Shown: positions 1-5,347, counted from the first letter of the stretch. The stretch: 5,353 bases of DNA from an uncultured Phascolarctobacterium sp. (GCA_900551335.1 URVO01000103.1:1-5353), one strand, 5' to 3'. A program made the numbers and translations. The notes: generated from the sequence alone by a model not told the origin.

Positions 1-334
1 CGTGAAGGTGGTTAAGAACAAGGTTGCTCCGCCGTTCCGTCAGGCTGAGTTCGATATTATGTATGGCAAGGGCATTTCTCATGAGGGCTGCCTTGTTGAC
101 CTAGGCGCAGACCTGGATATCATCAACAAGAGCGGTGCCTGGTATTCCTATGGCGATGTCCGCTTAGGTCAGGGCAAGGAGAAGGTTAAGGACTTCCTGC
201 GCGAGAATCCGCAGATTGCTCAGGAGATTGAGTCGAAAATCCGTGCTGTGACGATTGCCAAGCCTGGTGCTGACAAGGATGTAGCAGAGGAGCAGATGCA
301 GGATGTGGAGCCGATCTTCAAGGACGAGCTCTAA
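1..334 (+). CDS. recA: RecA recombinase, C-terminal part (5' end outside window)
   Basis: This is the last ~110 codons of recA; the reading frame enters from the left edge, so the GTG at 2-4 is an internal valine codon and not a start. RecA forms ATP-dependent filaments on single-stranded DNA, carries out strand exchange and triggers LexA autocleavage. The visible part starts near residue 245 in E. coli numbering, just after DNA-binding loop L2, with the conserved run [19 protein letters not shown]. It continues through the end of the core ([27 protein letters not shown]) into the small C-terminal domain (IGQGK-like [23 protein letters not shown]). It ends in a short acidic tail ([20 protein letters not shown]), as in many RecA proteins, where the tail tempers DNA binding. 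The walker motifs lie outside the window. The stop TAA is at 332-334 and the next gene, recX, begins inside this one, so the two are probably co-transcribed and translationally coupled. Confidence 0.98.
   Translation, partial: VKVVKNKVAPPFRQAEFDIMYGKGISHEGCLVDLGADLDIINKSGAWYSYGDVRLGQGKEKVKDFLRENPQIAQEIESKIRAVTIAKPGADKDVAEEQMQDVEPIFKDEL
286..305 (+). promoter_or_regulatory. recX ribosome binding site and start inside recA
   Basis: AGAGGAG at 286-292 sits 10 nt before the ATG at 303-305, both within the recA coding sequence. It supports initiation of recX before the recA stop codon, with a 32-nt overlap in a different frame. Confidence 0.6.
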
Positions 335-836
335 GGAAAAAAAGCAGTTTAGCAGCGCACAGGAGGCTTACGATTGTGCGCTGAATCTGCTTTCCTATAG
401 AGATTACAGCGAGAAAAAAATGCTGGAGCGTCTGCAGCAGAAGGGCGCAGATGCGGAGCAGAGCCAGCAAGTGCTGGAGAAGCTGCAGCATTACGGCCTG
501 GTGGACGACGAGCGCTATGCGGCGCGCGTGTACGAGGGCTGGCTGGCGAAGCGCTGCTATGGCAGGCAGCACCTGAAGGCTGAGCTGAGCAAGCGCGGCG
601 TGGGCGCAGAGCTTATAGCGGAGCTTATGGAGCGCTTCACGCCGGAGCTGGAGGCAGAGCACGCTGCGAACGCGGCGGAGCTGTTCGTGCAGCGTAACAG
701 AAAAAAGCTGGCCGGGGCGCAGGCGTTGGACAAAAAGCTGTATGCGGCGGCGGGGCGGTTTATGGCGGCTCGTGGCTTTGGCTCGGGCTATATGCGTGTG
801 CTGCTCGACAGGCTGCATAGGGAAAACTTCAGCTAG
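303..836 (+). CDS. recX: RecX regulatory protein (modulator of RecA)
   Basis: RecX binds RecA filaments in the cytoplasm and limits their growth or activity. The product is 177 residues (E. coli RecX is 166), almost entirely helical, as expected for a fold of three tandem three-helix repeats. Repeat 1 is around residues 22-62 ([19 protein letters not shown]), repeat 2 around 63-112, with the family hallmark [10 protein letters not shown] at 64-73 and later [14 protein letters not shown], and repeat 3 around 120-172 ([19 protein letters not shown]). The start ATG at 303 lies 32 nt inside recA and is preceded by AGAGGAG (286-292) at a 10-nt spacing. No in-frame ATG, GTG or TTG occurs between it and the first RecX helix; an AGGAGG at 361-366 is followed only by out-of-frame starts. 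The overlap with recA is the usual tight linkage of this regulator with its target. Base composition is more GC-rich than in rny, with many GCG/CGC/CTG codons. Confidence 0.95.
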   Translation: MWSRSSRTSSKEKKQFSSAQEAYDCALNLLSYRDYSEKKMLERLQQKGADAEQSQQVLEKLQHYGLVDDERYAARVYEGWLAKRCYGRQHLKAELSKRGVGAELIAELMERFTPELEAEHAANAAELFVQRNRKKLAGAQALDKKLYAAAGRFMAARGFGSGYMRVLLDRLHRENFS

Positions 837-858
837 GTGTGAATTTTCTGCTTAATAA

Positions 859-887
859 TTGACAAGCAGCTATGCATACGCTATACT
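859..887 (+). promoter_or_regulatory. Strong sigma-70-type promoter for a short transcript
   Basis: TTGACA (859-864) and TATACT (882-887) are separated by exactly 17 nt, giving 11 of 12 consensus bases. Transcription would begin near 894. It starts 22 nt after the recX stop, and the only thing downstream before an intrinsic terminator at 940-970 is about 45 nt of non-gene sequence. Confidence 0.75.
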
Positions 888-893
888 GATTTT

Positions 894-970
894 GACTAAA
901 GGATAATGCTGTTAGACATTCTGACACGCTAAAGAGAAGCCTCGGGGTTGCGGCCCGGGGTTTTTCTTTT
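894..970 (+). ncRNA. Candidate small RNA (or attenuated leader) between recX and rny
   Basis: A near-consensus promoter (859-887) and an intrinsic terminator (940-970) bracket a predicted transcript of about 75 nt. It would hold two hairpins. The first pairs 910-916 with 920-926 (TGTTAGA / TCTGACA, seven pairs including one G-U, 3-nt loop); the second is the terminator stem. I do not recognise it as any known RNA family. A tiny frame, ATG at 906 to TAA at 930-932 (MLLDILTR), lies over the first hairpin, with AAAGGA only 2 nt before it, so translation is doubtful. Alternatives are an attenuator leader for rny or a terminator for recA-recX with a fortuitous promoter. The existence of the promoter and terminator is seen directly; the RNA itself is inferred. 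Confidence 0.5.
940..970 (+). terminator. Intrinsic terminator
   Basis: Stem 940-946 (CCTCGGG) pairs with 954-960 (CCCGGGG), with one T-G wobble and a 7-nt loop (947-953), followed by TTTTTCTTTT (961-970). The A-rich stretch before the stem (935-938) can extend pairing into the T-tract. It would stop the short transcript from 894 and also any read-through from recA-recX, which separates them from rny. Confidence 0.85.
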
Positions 971-989
971 GGATTATACTATGACTACA

Positions 990-1019
990 CTTTTCAAACA
1001 CTATATATAGTGGAAAAAG
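990..1019. promoter_or_regulatory. 14-bp perfect palindrome upstream of the rny promoter
   Basis: CACTATATATAGTG at 999-1012 is a perfect dyad. The symmetry extends outward with CTTTTC (990-995) opposite GAAAAAG (1013-1019), offset by three extra bases (996-998). Its centre lies about 18 nt before the -35 hexamer, near -53 relative to the expected start of transcription. That is a position where activators, and some repressors, bind. No T-tract follows, so it is not a terminator. The binding protein, if any, is unknown. Confidence 0.4.
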
Positions 1020-1023
1020 CAGT

Positions 1024-1052
1024 TTGACAGAACGTCTAAATTTTACTATAAT
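1024..1052 (+). promoter_or_regulatory. Perfect-consensus sigma-70-type promoter of rny
   Basis: TTGACA (1024-1029) and TATAAT (1047-1052) are separated by 17 nt, matching the consensus at all 12 positions. Transcription would begin near 1059 and give an unusually long leader of about 205-215 nt before the rny start. Confidence 0.85.
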
Positions 1053-1058
1053 GTAATT

Positions 1059-1258
1059 ATCCAATCGTGTAAATGTTACCAATTTTTCACGAGACAGCGA
1101 CTTTCATGTTGCTTTCACTTTTGCCCTGTTTCAGAATAACTAATAAGTTAATTTTTATAGATTAATTAATTATGGATTCAACGGAATAAGGACATTTATA
1201 GCAGACGCTAGGGCGCCTGTTGTTGCTATGCAAAAAAATCTTGGAAAATTTTAAAACT
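1059..1258 (+). other. Long AT-rich 5' leader of rny
   Basis: About 200 nt of untranslated leader precede the rny ribosome binding site. Short pairings are visible: 1066-1073 with 1084-1091 (CGTGtAAA / TTTtCACG), 1091-1097 with 1126-1132 (GAGACAG / CTGTTTC), and ATAGCA with TGCTAT at about 1199-1229 around the palindrome GGCGCC. CTTTCA occurs twice within 1101-1117. The middle (1140-1175) is almost pure A/T, a plausible entry site for ribonucleases. I recognise no riboswitch, T-box or ribosomal-protein-type leader and no credible gene. Together with the sRNA and palindrome, this is all I see in the 427-nt gap. Confidence 0.5.
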
Positions 1259-1275
1259 AGGAGGTGAGGACTATT
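1259..1275 (+). promoter_or_regulatory. rny Shine-Dalgarno sequence and probable AUU start
   Basis: AGGAGGTGAGG (1259-1269) is a near-perfect anti-16S match. The GTG at 1264-1266, the only standard in-frame start, lies within it, leaving no spacer. ATT at 1273-1275 is in frame and 8 nt after AGGAGG, the ideal distance. An in-frame TAG at 1258-1260 closes the frame upstream. The next standard in-frame start, GTG at 1324, would remove the membrane anchor. Confidence 0.6.
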
Positions 1276-2808
1276 TTAGAAATTATCGGTACAGCTGTTG
1301 TCGTTGGTCTGGCTGGCGGCGCGGTGGGCTATTTAGTCCGCAAAAACGTTGCTGAAAGCAAGATTGCTACTGCTGAAGAGCAGGCAATCCGCATCGTACA
1401 GGATGCAGAACAGGCTGGCGATGCCAAGCGCAAGGAAATTATGATGGAGGCTAAAGAAGAAATCCATCGTTTACGTTCGGAAATGGAACGTGAAAATAAA
1501 GACAGACGTAGTGACCTGCAGCGTCAGGAGCGCCGTCTGCAGCAAAAGGAAGAAAACCTGGACCGAAAAATGGAGTCCTTCGAACGCAAGGAAGAGAAGC
1601 TGGCATCTAAGGAGCAGCGCCTGAACGCTACTCAGGATAAGGCTGAAGCCTTGCTGCAAAAACGTCAGGTAGAGCTGGAGCGTATCTCCGGCCTGACAAG
1701 TGACGAGGCAAAGCAGGAGCTGCTGCAATCTCTCGAGGATGAGGTTAAGCATGATTCCGCAATGATGGTCAAGGAGCTGGAGCAGCAGGCTAAGGATGAT
1801 GCTGACAGAAAGGCTCGCGAGATTATCTCTCTGGCAATTCAGCGCTGCGCTGCTGACCATGTTGCTGAGACCACCGTTTCCGTTGTTGGTCTGCCGAATG
1901 ATGAGATGAAGGGCCGCATTATCGGTCGCGAGGGCCGTAATATCCGCACTCTGGAAACTCTGACCGGCATTGACCTGATTATCGACGATACTCCGGAGGC
2001 AGTTATTATTTCCGGCTTTGATCCGGTGCGCCGCGAGGTTGCCCGCATTGCTTTGGAAAAGCTGATTAACGACGGTCGTATTCATCCGTCCCGTATTGAA
2101 GAAATGGTCGAGAAGGCTCAAAAAGAGGTTGAACAGAAGATTAAGGAGGCTGGCGAGCAGGCAACCTTTGCGGTTGGCGTGCATGGCCTGCATCCTGAGC
2201 TGATCAAGCTTTTGGGCCGTCTGAAATATCGCACCAGCTATGGTCAGAATGTGCTGAACCACTCTGTTGAGGTTGCAAACCTGGCAGGCGTGATGGCTTC
2301 TGAGCTGGGCGTAGACGTTGTGCTTGCTAAGCGTGCAGGTCTGCTGCATGATATCGGCAAGGCAATTGACCATGAGATGGAAGGCTCTCACGTGGAAATC
2401 GGCGGCGAAATCGCTAAGAAGTTCCGCGAGTCCGAGCTTGTTATCAACGCTGTTCTGGCGCATCATGGTGACTGCGAGCCGAAGAGCGTGGAGGCAGTTC
2501 TGGTATCCGCTGCGGACGCAGTTTCTGCTGCTCGTCCCGGTGCTAGACGCGAGACGCTGGAAAGCTATCTGAAGCGCCTGACTCGTCTGGAGGAAATCTC
2601 CGAATCCTTCGATGGTGTTGAAAAATGCTATGCTGTACAGGCTGGTCGCGAAATCCGCATCATGGTTAAGCCTGATGTGATTGACGATGCCTCTGCCGTA
2701 CTGCTGGCGCGCGATATCTCTAAAAAGATTGAAGCTGAGATGGAATATCCCGGCCAGATCAAGGTGGTTATTATCCGCGAAACCCGCGCTGTTGATTACG
2801 CAAAGTAA
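1264..2808 (+). CDS. rny: Ribonuclease Y (membrane-anchored endoribonuclease)
   Basis: RNase Y makes the initiating cuts in mRNA decay and riboswitch turnover at the inner face of the membrane, together with degradosome-like partners. The product is 514 residues from the GTG at 1264, or 511 if the better-placed ATT at 1273 is used (family about 520). Order of parts: one N-terminal membrane helix (about 4-25, [19 protein letters not shown]), then the typical RKNVAESKI junction; a long charged coiled coil (about 30-195); a KH RNA-binding domain (about 204-270) with the GxxG loop GREG at 221-224; an HD hydrolase domain with H333, the metal-binding pair H362-D363 (LLHDIGKA), H376, H400-H401 (AHHGD) and D418; then the conserved [10 protein letters not shown] and a C-terminal domain ending [13 protein letters not shown]. 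All expected catalytic residues are present. Codons favour T-ending GCT/CGT/GTT types, consistent with high expression, unlike recX. Expression is from its own consensus promoter (1024-1052), and it ends before terminators at 2830-2921. Confidence 0.97.
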   Translation: MRTILEIIGTAVVVGLAGGAVGYLVRKNVAESKIATAEEQAIRIVQDAEQAGDAKRKEIMMEAKEEIHRLRSEMERENKDRRSDLQRQERRLQQKEENLDRKMESFERKEEKLASKEQRLNATQDKAEALLQKRQVELERISGLTSDEAKQELLQSLEDEVKHDSAMMVKELEQQAKDDADRKAREIISLAIQRCAADHVAETTVSVVGLPNDEMKGRIIGREGRNIRTLETLTGIDLIIDDTPEAVIISGFDPVRREVARIALEKLINDGRIHPSRIEEMVEKAQKEVEQKIKEAGEQATFAVGVHGLHPELIKLLGRLKYRTSYGQNVLNHSVEVANLAGVMASELGVDVVLAKRAGLLHDIGKAIDHEMEGSHVEIGGEIAKKFRESELVINAVLAHHGDCEPKSVEAVLVSAADAVSAARPGARRETLESYLKRLTRLEEISESFDGVEKCYAVQAGREIRIMVKPDVIDDASAVLLARDISKKIEAEMEYPGQIKVVIIRETRAVDYAK

Positions 2809-2829
2809 ATTATCTGCATACGTTGAAAA

Positions 2830-2860
2830 CTCCCGTTGCCGGAAGGCAGCGGGAGCTTTA
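2830..2860 (+). terminator. Hairpin after rny, terminator-like
   Basis: An 11-bp stem pairs 2830-2840 with 2845-2855 (one T-G wobble) and is capped by GGAA, a GNRA tetraloop. Only a weak CTTTAAATTT follows, so it may be a partial terminator or a 3'-end stabilising hairpin. It begins 21 nt after the rny stop codon. Confidence 0.65.
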
Positions 2861-2870
2861 AATTTCACAG

Positions 2871-2921
2871 AAAAAAAAGGACTGGAGCAAGCTCGCGCGG
2901 AGCTGCTGCAGTCCCTTTTTT
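2871..2921. terminator. Bidirectional terminator between convergent rny and the dehydrogenase gene
   Basis: GGACTG (2879-2884) pairs with CAGTCC (2909-2914). After a G-G mismatch, AGCA/TGCT and GCTC/GAGC continue the stem to a small GC-rich loop. Eight A residues (2871-2878) precede it and six T residues (2916-2921) follow it, so it can terminate transcripts from both strands: rny reading right and the dehydrogenase gene reading left, 27 nt after its stop. Confidence 0.8.
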
Positions 2922-2947
2922 ATGCAGTTTTTTAGCTTATGCTTGCC

Positions 2948-3901
2948 TTACAACGTTGCTGCTCTGTCGAGGAAGCCGCGCAGAATATCGCAGGAGGCGT
3001 TGAACTTCGCCTGCTCCTCTTCAGTAAGCTTGCAGACGAGGATTTCTTCGACGCCGTTTTTACCGATCATACAGGGCACGCCGGCGGCAACGTCCTTTTG
3101 GCCATATTCGCCGTTCAGAGCGGTAGAGCAGGGCCAGATGAGCTTTTCGTCATGGAAGATGGCTTTGATGAGCATGCAGGCTACGTTGGCAATGCCGAAT
3201 TCGGTGCAGCCCTTGCCGTCAACCTCGATATCGCCGGCGCGCTTTACCTGTAGCTGCAGGTCGTCCAGGTCGAGCTTGCCCAGCTCAGGGCGTTCAGCAC
3301 GCAGCTGCATGAAGCATTTGCTGCCGATGCGGATGCGAGACCAGACTACGAAGCTGGAGTTGCCGTGCTCGCCCATGCAGAAGGCCTGGATGGATTTGCG
3401 GGCATAGCCTGTTTCGCGGCTCAGCACGCGCAGCAGACGGTAGGTTTCGAGGCTGGTGCCGGTACAGAAGCAGCGGTGTGCCTCCCAGCCCATCTGACGG
3501 CGGATATATTCGCAGATAATGTCAGCAGGATTGGAGATGCTGATCATAATGCCCTTGAAGTCTACGGTTTTGAGGTGGCTGATAACCTCCTGTGCCATTT
3601 TTATAGAATCGTCGAACATGTCCAGACGAGTTTCGCCGGGACGACGGCTGCGGCCAAAGGCCATAACGAGAATGTCAGCGTCGTTGAGCTCGGTATATTC
3701 ACCGGCGCGGATGCGCACGTCGCGGCCGCAGAGCGAGCCGCTTACGGCATCGTCCAGGTCGAGCGCCTGCGCAGCGGCCTTTTCCTTAAGTATATCAATG
3801 AGAACAATATCGTCGGCTTCGCCAGACTGAATCAGAGACAGAGCGACGTGAGAACCTACGTGGCCTGCGCCGACAATAACAACCTTACGTGTTTTAAACA
3901 T
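2948..3901 (-). CDS. L-lactate/malate dehydrogenase family protein, substrate uncertain
   Basis: An NAD-dependent 2-hydroxyacid dehydrogenase of the LDH/MDH superfamily, 317 residues (usual 310-330), cytoplasmic. It would interconvert a 2-oxoacid and an L-2-hydroxyacid, re-oxidising NADH in a fermenter. The Rossmann fold is at the N-terminus with GAGHVG at 11-16 and D36 ending strand 2 (NAD preference). The active-site loop PGETRLD carries R92 (family R109). SNPAD has N124 (N140), R155 is R171, and GEHG has the catalytic H179 (H195). T233 matches the lactate-type T246. Two departures stand out. The specificity position 102, normally Gln in lactate dehydrogenases, is R86, as in malate dehydrogenases; and the relay Asp168 is E152 (LETYR). 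The general family call is firm, but a name of lactate dehydrogenase (ldh) would be a guess: malate or another 2-oxoacid is possible. The start ATG at 3901 has AAGGAGG 8 nt upstream and a good promoter. It lies downstream of the acyltransferase gene in the same direction. Confidence 0.9.
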   Translation of the reverse strand: MFKTRKVVIVGAGHVGSHVALSLIQSGEADDIVLIDILKEKAAAQALDLDDAVSGSLCGRDVRIRAGEYTELNDADILVMAFGRSRRPGETRLDMFDDSIKMAQEVISHLKTVDFKGIMISISNPADIICEYIRRQMGWEAHRCFCTGTSLETYRLLRVLSRETGYARKSIQAFCMGEHGNSSFVVWSRIRIGSKCFMQLRAERPELGKLDLDDLQLQVKRAGDIEVDGKGCTEFGIANVACMLIKAIFHDEKLIWPCSTALNGEYGQKDVAAGVPCMIGKNGVEEILVCKLTEEEQAKFNASCDILRGFLDRAATL

Positions 3902-3909
3902 CTGAAAAA

Positions 3910-3916
3910 CCTCCTT
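3910..3916 (-). promoter_or_regulatory. Ribosome binding site of the dehydrogenase gene
   Basis: AAGGAGG read on the - strand, 8 nt before the ATG at 3901-3899. It fixes the start. Confidence 0.85.
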
Positions 3917-3932
3917 AGAAAATTACGTGTAT

Positions 3933-3961
3933 AGTATACTCTTTTCGTAGGTAAATGTAAA
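3933..3961 (-). promoter_or_regulatory. Sigma-70-type promoter of the dehydrogenase gene
   Basis: On the - strand TTTACA (3961-3956) and TATACT (3938-3933) are 17 nt apart, 10 of 12 consensus bases. Transcription would begin near 3926, giving a short leader of about 25 nt. The -35 starts only 3 nt past the stop codon of the upstream acyltransferase gene. AGTATACT (3933-3940) overlapping the -10 is a small palindrome. Confidence 0.75.
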
Positions 3962-3964
3962 GCA

Positions 3965-5209
3965 CTACCTCTTGCCCGTGAAGAGCAGCTTTGCTGTGCC
4001 GCATTTGGCGAACAGGCGCGTGAGCAGTACGCTGAGCGCCAGCGAGCCGCAGACGAGCAGCACGTAGGCGAGCGTCACCTTCTTCACGGTCATGATGATG
4101 CCGAAGTAATTGGCGGCGCTGGTGATCCAGTCGAGCAGGAGCGGATGCACAAAGTAGATGAGCATGGAGTAGGCGGAGAGGACGCTGATGGCCTTGTAGA
4201 TGAGGGCTGCGGGGGTGCACCCCTCAGTCGCCTTACGGCGACAGCTCCCCTCAAGGGGAGCCATATCAGTGGTGCCGCGACAGTTACCCATATTAGTAGT
4301 GTCGCAAGAGTTACCCATATCAATAGTGCTGTTAGCTTTGCGTTCAAGCCAGTCGAGGGCGAGGCAGAAGAACAGAATCGAGCCGATGGTGTAGACAAGG
4401 CCCTGCGGACTGAGCTGATGATAGGTGTTAGCGAGGTCAAGCAGGCTGTAGCCCTTGCTTTTTACTGCGTCGTAGCAGCTGTACACGTCCCAGCCAATCG
4501 AGGCTAGGTATAGTACAATAACACCTGCCGCATACTTATGCAAAAGTGCGAGAAATTTCTCCCAATACACCGCTGCCAGACCGCCACCGATAAAGATGAG
4601 CAGATAATGCAGCGGCAGGTAGTTCAGGCGATAATCAAAGAAATTCTTCGCCAAAACGCTCCAAGTGCTGCTGTTGACACCAGGGTGCGTCGTCCACCAG
4701 TTGAAAAGCAGCTGAAAAATAAATAATAGTACTAGCATAAAAGCATGATTATGGTGTATAATTATACGCAGAAGCTTGCGCCAAAGCGGATAGGTTCCGT
4801 AGAACCACAGCAGGATGACCATGAAGTACAGATGGTAGCAGCCCAGGCCGAAGAAGAGGACGAAGGCGACATGCAGCGGCTCCCAGCTGACGAAGCCAGG
4901 CGGCAGAATCAGCCAGAAGTAGAGCATGTAGAACAGCGACCAGCTTACATAGGGCAGGCCTGCGCCGCGCAGACGCTTCTTCATAAAGTCGATATAATTC
5001 AGTGCGCTGCCGGCCAGCAGACCTTTATCGGTACAAGCCAGACCGTAGCCGGAGATAAAGAAAAAGGAGGGGACGCTGTAGCGGCTTAAAATTTCCAAAA
5101 GCAGATAAAGAGTGAAGCTGTTGGGCGCCAGCGCCAGGCTGCCGATGTGGATGCCGATGACGCCGAGCATGCAGAGGCCGCGCATATTGTCAATTATTTT
5201 GTTTCTCAT
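3965..5209 (-). CDS. Acyltransferase family 3 integral membrane protein with a repeat-derived insert
   Basis: A polytopic membrane protein of the acyltransferase-3 family (PF01757 type; relatives O-acetylate or succinylate surface polysaccharides, lipids or peptidoglycan). The product is 414 residues with about ten hydrophobic segments. Family signatures: the N-terminal NMRGLCMLGVIGIHIG with R10 and H21 (the conserved Arg and His of the first helix), FFFISGYGL at 49-57, CYHLYFM around H126, and LIYFVHPLLLD with H355 near the end. The acyl donor and acceptor cannot be read from the sequence. Residues about 292-333 form a hydrophilic, Cys/Thr/Gly-rich stretch (NSCDTTNMG, NCRGTTDMA, then PLEGSCRRKATEG) encoded by repeat DNA at 4211-4336. 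It lies in a loop between two membrane segments, so the frame is intact and function may be retained. The start ATG at 5209-5207 has GAGG (5219-5216) at 6 nt. No terminator separates it from the dehydrogenase gene, so read-through is likely. Confidence 0.9.
   Translation of the reverse strand: MRNKIIDNMRGLCMLGVIGIHIGSLALAPNSFTLYLLLEILSRYSVPSFFFISGYGLACTDKGLLAGSALNYIDFMKKRLRGAGLPYVSWSLFYMLYFWLILPPGFVSWEPLHVAFVLFFGLGCYHLYFMVILLWFYGTYPLWRKLLRIIIHHNHAFMLVLLFIFQLLFNWWTTHPGVNSSTWSVLAKNFFDYRLNYLPLHYLLIFIGGGLAAVYWEKFLALLHKYAAGVIVLYLASIGWDVYSCYDAVKSKGYSLLDLANTYHQLSPQGLVYTIGSILFFCLALDWLERKANSTIDMGNSCDTTNMGNCRGTTDMAPLEGSCRRKATEGCTPAALIYKAISVLSAYSMLIYFVHPLLLDWITSAANYFGIIMTVKKVTLAYVLLVCGSLALSVLLTRLFAKCGTAKLLFTGKR
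4212..4261. repeat. Cluster of three palindromes, REP/MITE-like, inside a coding gene
   Basis: Three adjacent dyads: GGGGTGCACCCC (4212-4223), GTCGCC-TTAC-GGCGAC (4227-4242) and GCTCCCC-TCAA-GGGGAGC (4244-4261). Such back-to-back GC-rich hairpins look like the dispersed intergenic palindromes of gut Firmicutes, but here they are translated in frame as part of the acyltransferase (PLEGSCRRKATEG). No clear target-site duplication is seen. Copy number elsewhere cannot be judged from this window. Confidence 0.7.
4260..4336. repeat. 27-bp tandem repeat, about 2.8 copies, in frame
   Basis: Units 4260-4286, 4287-4313 and a partial unit 4314-4336 share CCATATnAGTnGTG and a G(T/A)(C/G)-rich tail ending AGTTA. 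Being 27 nt, each unit adds nine residues to the acyltransferase on the - strand (NSCDTTNMG, NCRGTTDMA, and a shortened STIDMG). It adjoins the palindrome cluster directly, so both may have arrived or expanded together. Confidence 0.75.
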
Positions 5210-5215
5210 ATAATA

Positions 5216-5219
5216 CCTC
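5216..5219 (-). promoter_or_regulatory. Ribosome binding site of the acyltransferase gene
   Basis: GAGG on the - strand, 6 nt before ATG 5209-5207. It is short, and lies only a few bases past the edge of the inverted repeat at 5223-5323, so folding of that repeat could affect access. Confidence 0.5.
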
Positions 5220-5222
5220 GCT

Positions 5223-5323
5223 CGACAGCCTCTAAGCGCTCATCTGCTTCACGGCGGCTCCTACACGTATTTTTAGTACGAGGTCGTCGCCGCTGCTCGC
5301 ATCTAAGCATTTTTAGGCTGTCG
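5223..5323. repeat. 101-bp imperfect inverted repeat in the acyltransferase leader
   Basis: The ends are perfect 9-bp inverted copies, CGACAGCCT (5223-5231) and AGGCTGTCG (5315-5323). Between them the arms match only partly: TAAGC motifs, ATCTGC/GCATCT-like blocks and GGCGGC/GCCGC blocks lie in opposing order around a centre near TACGTG/GTACGA with a TTTTTAG loop (about 5265-5280). No protein is encoded. It resembles a small non-autonomous repeat element, or a structured leader RNA for the acyltransferase gene. Confidence 0.6.
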
Positions 5324-5341
5324 TAAAAAAATTTCTTCTTC

Positions 5342-5347
5342 ATTATA
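5342..5347 (-). promoter_or_regulatory. Possible -10 box of the acyltransferase promoter (partial)
   Basis: TATAAT on the - strand (5347-5342) near the window edge. The -35 region would fall outside the window, so it cannot be confirmed. If real, the transcript begins near 5335 and carries the whole 5323-5223 inverted repeat in its leader. Confidence 0.4.

Noticed and set aside
318..818. A 166-codon frame antisense to recX
   Set aside because: It mirrors recX, is Leu/Arg/His-rich, and shows no domain or good start context.
975..980. TATACT as a further -10 box before rny
   Set aside because: No -35-like hexamer at 16-18 nt; that place is taken by the terminator stem.
981..1010. Nine-codon frame MTTLFKHYI ending in the palindrome
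   Set aside because: It has no Shine-Dalgarno sequence and lies between a terminator and the next promoter, so it is unlikely to be transcribed.
1471..2868. A 465-codon open frame antisense to rny
   Set aside because: It lies fully opposite the well-supported RNase Y gene, has low-complexity Leu/Gln-rich content with no family motif, and arises from rny codon bias (few CTA/TTA/TCA in the antisense frame).
3365..3934. A 189-codon + strand frame opposite the dehydrogenase gene
   Set aside because: It is a shadow of the convincing dehydrogenase; it covers that gene's own promoter and has no recognisable motif.
4260..4336. Possible CRISPR array from the 27-bp repeats
   Set aside because: Units abut with no spacers between them, differ from each other, and lie inside a membrane protein gene.
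4145..4507. Open + strand frames across the repeat region
   Set aside because: They stay open because the repeats lack stops in several frames; the acyltransferase motifs on the - strand continue on both sides.
4756..4767. GTATAATTATAC palindrome containing TATAAT on both strands
   Set aside because: It lies inside the acyltransferase coding sequence with no matching -35 on the + strand; it is likely chance in Ile/Asn-type codons.
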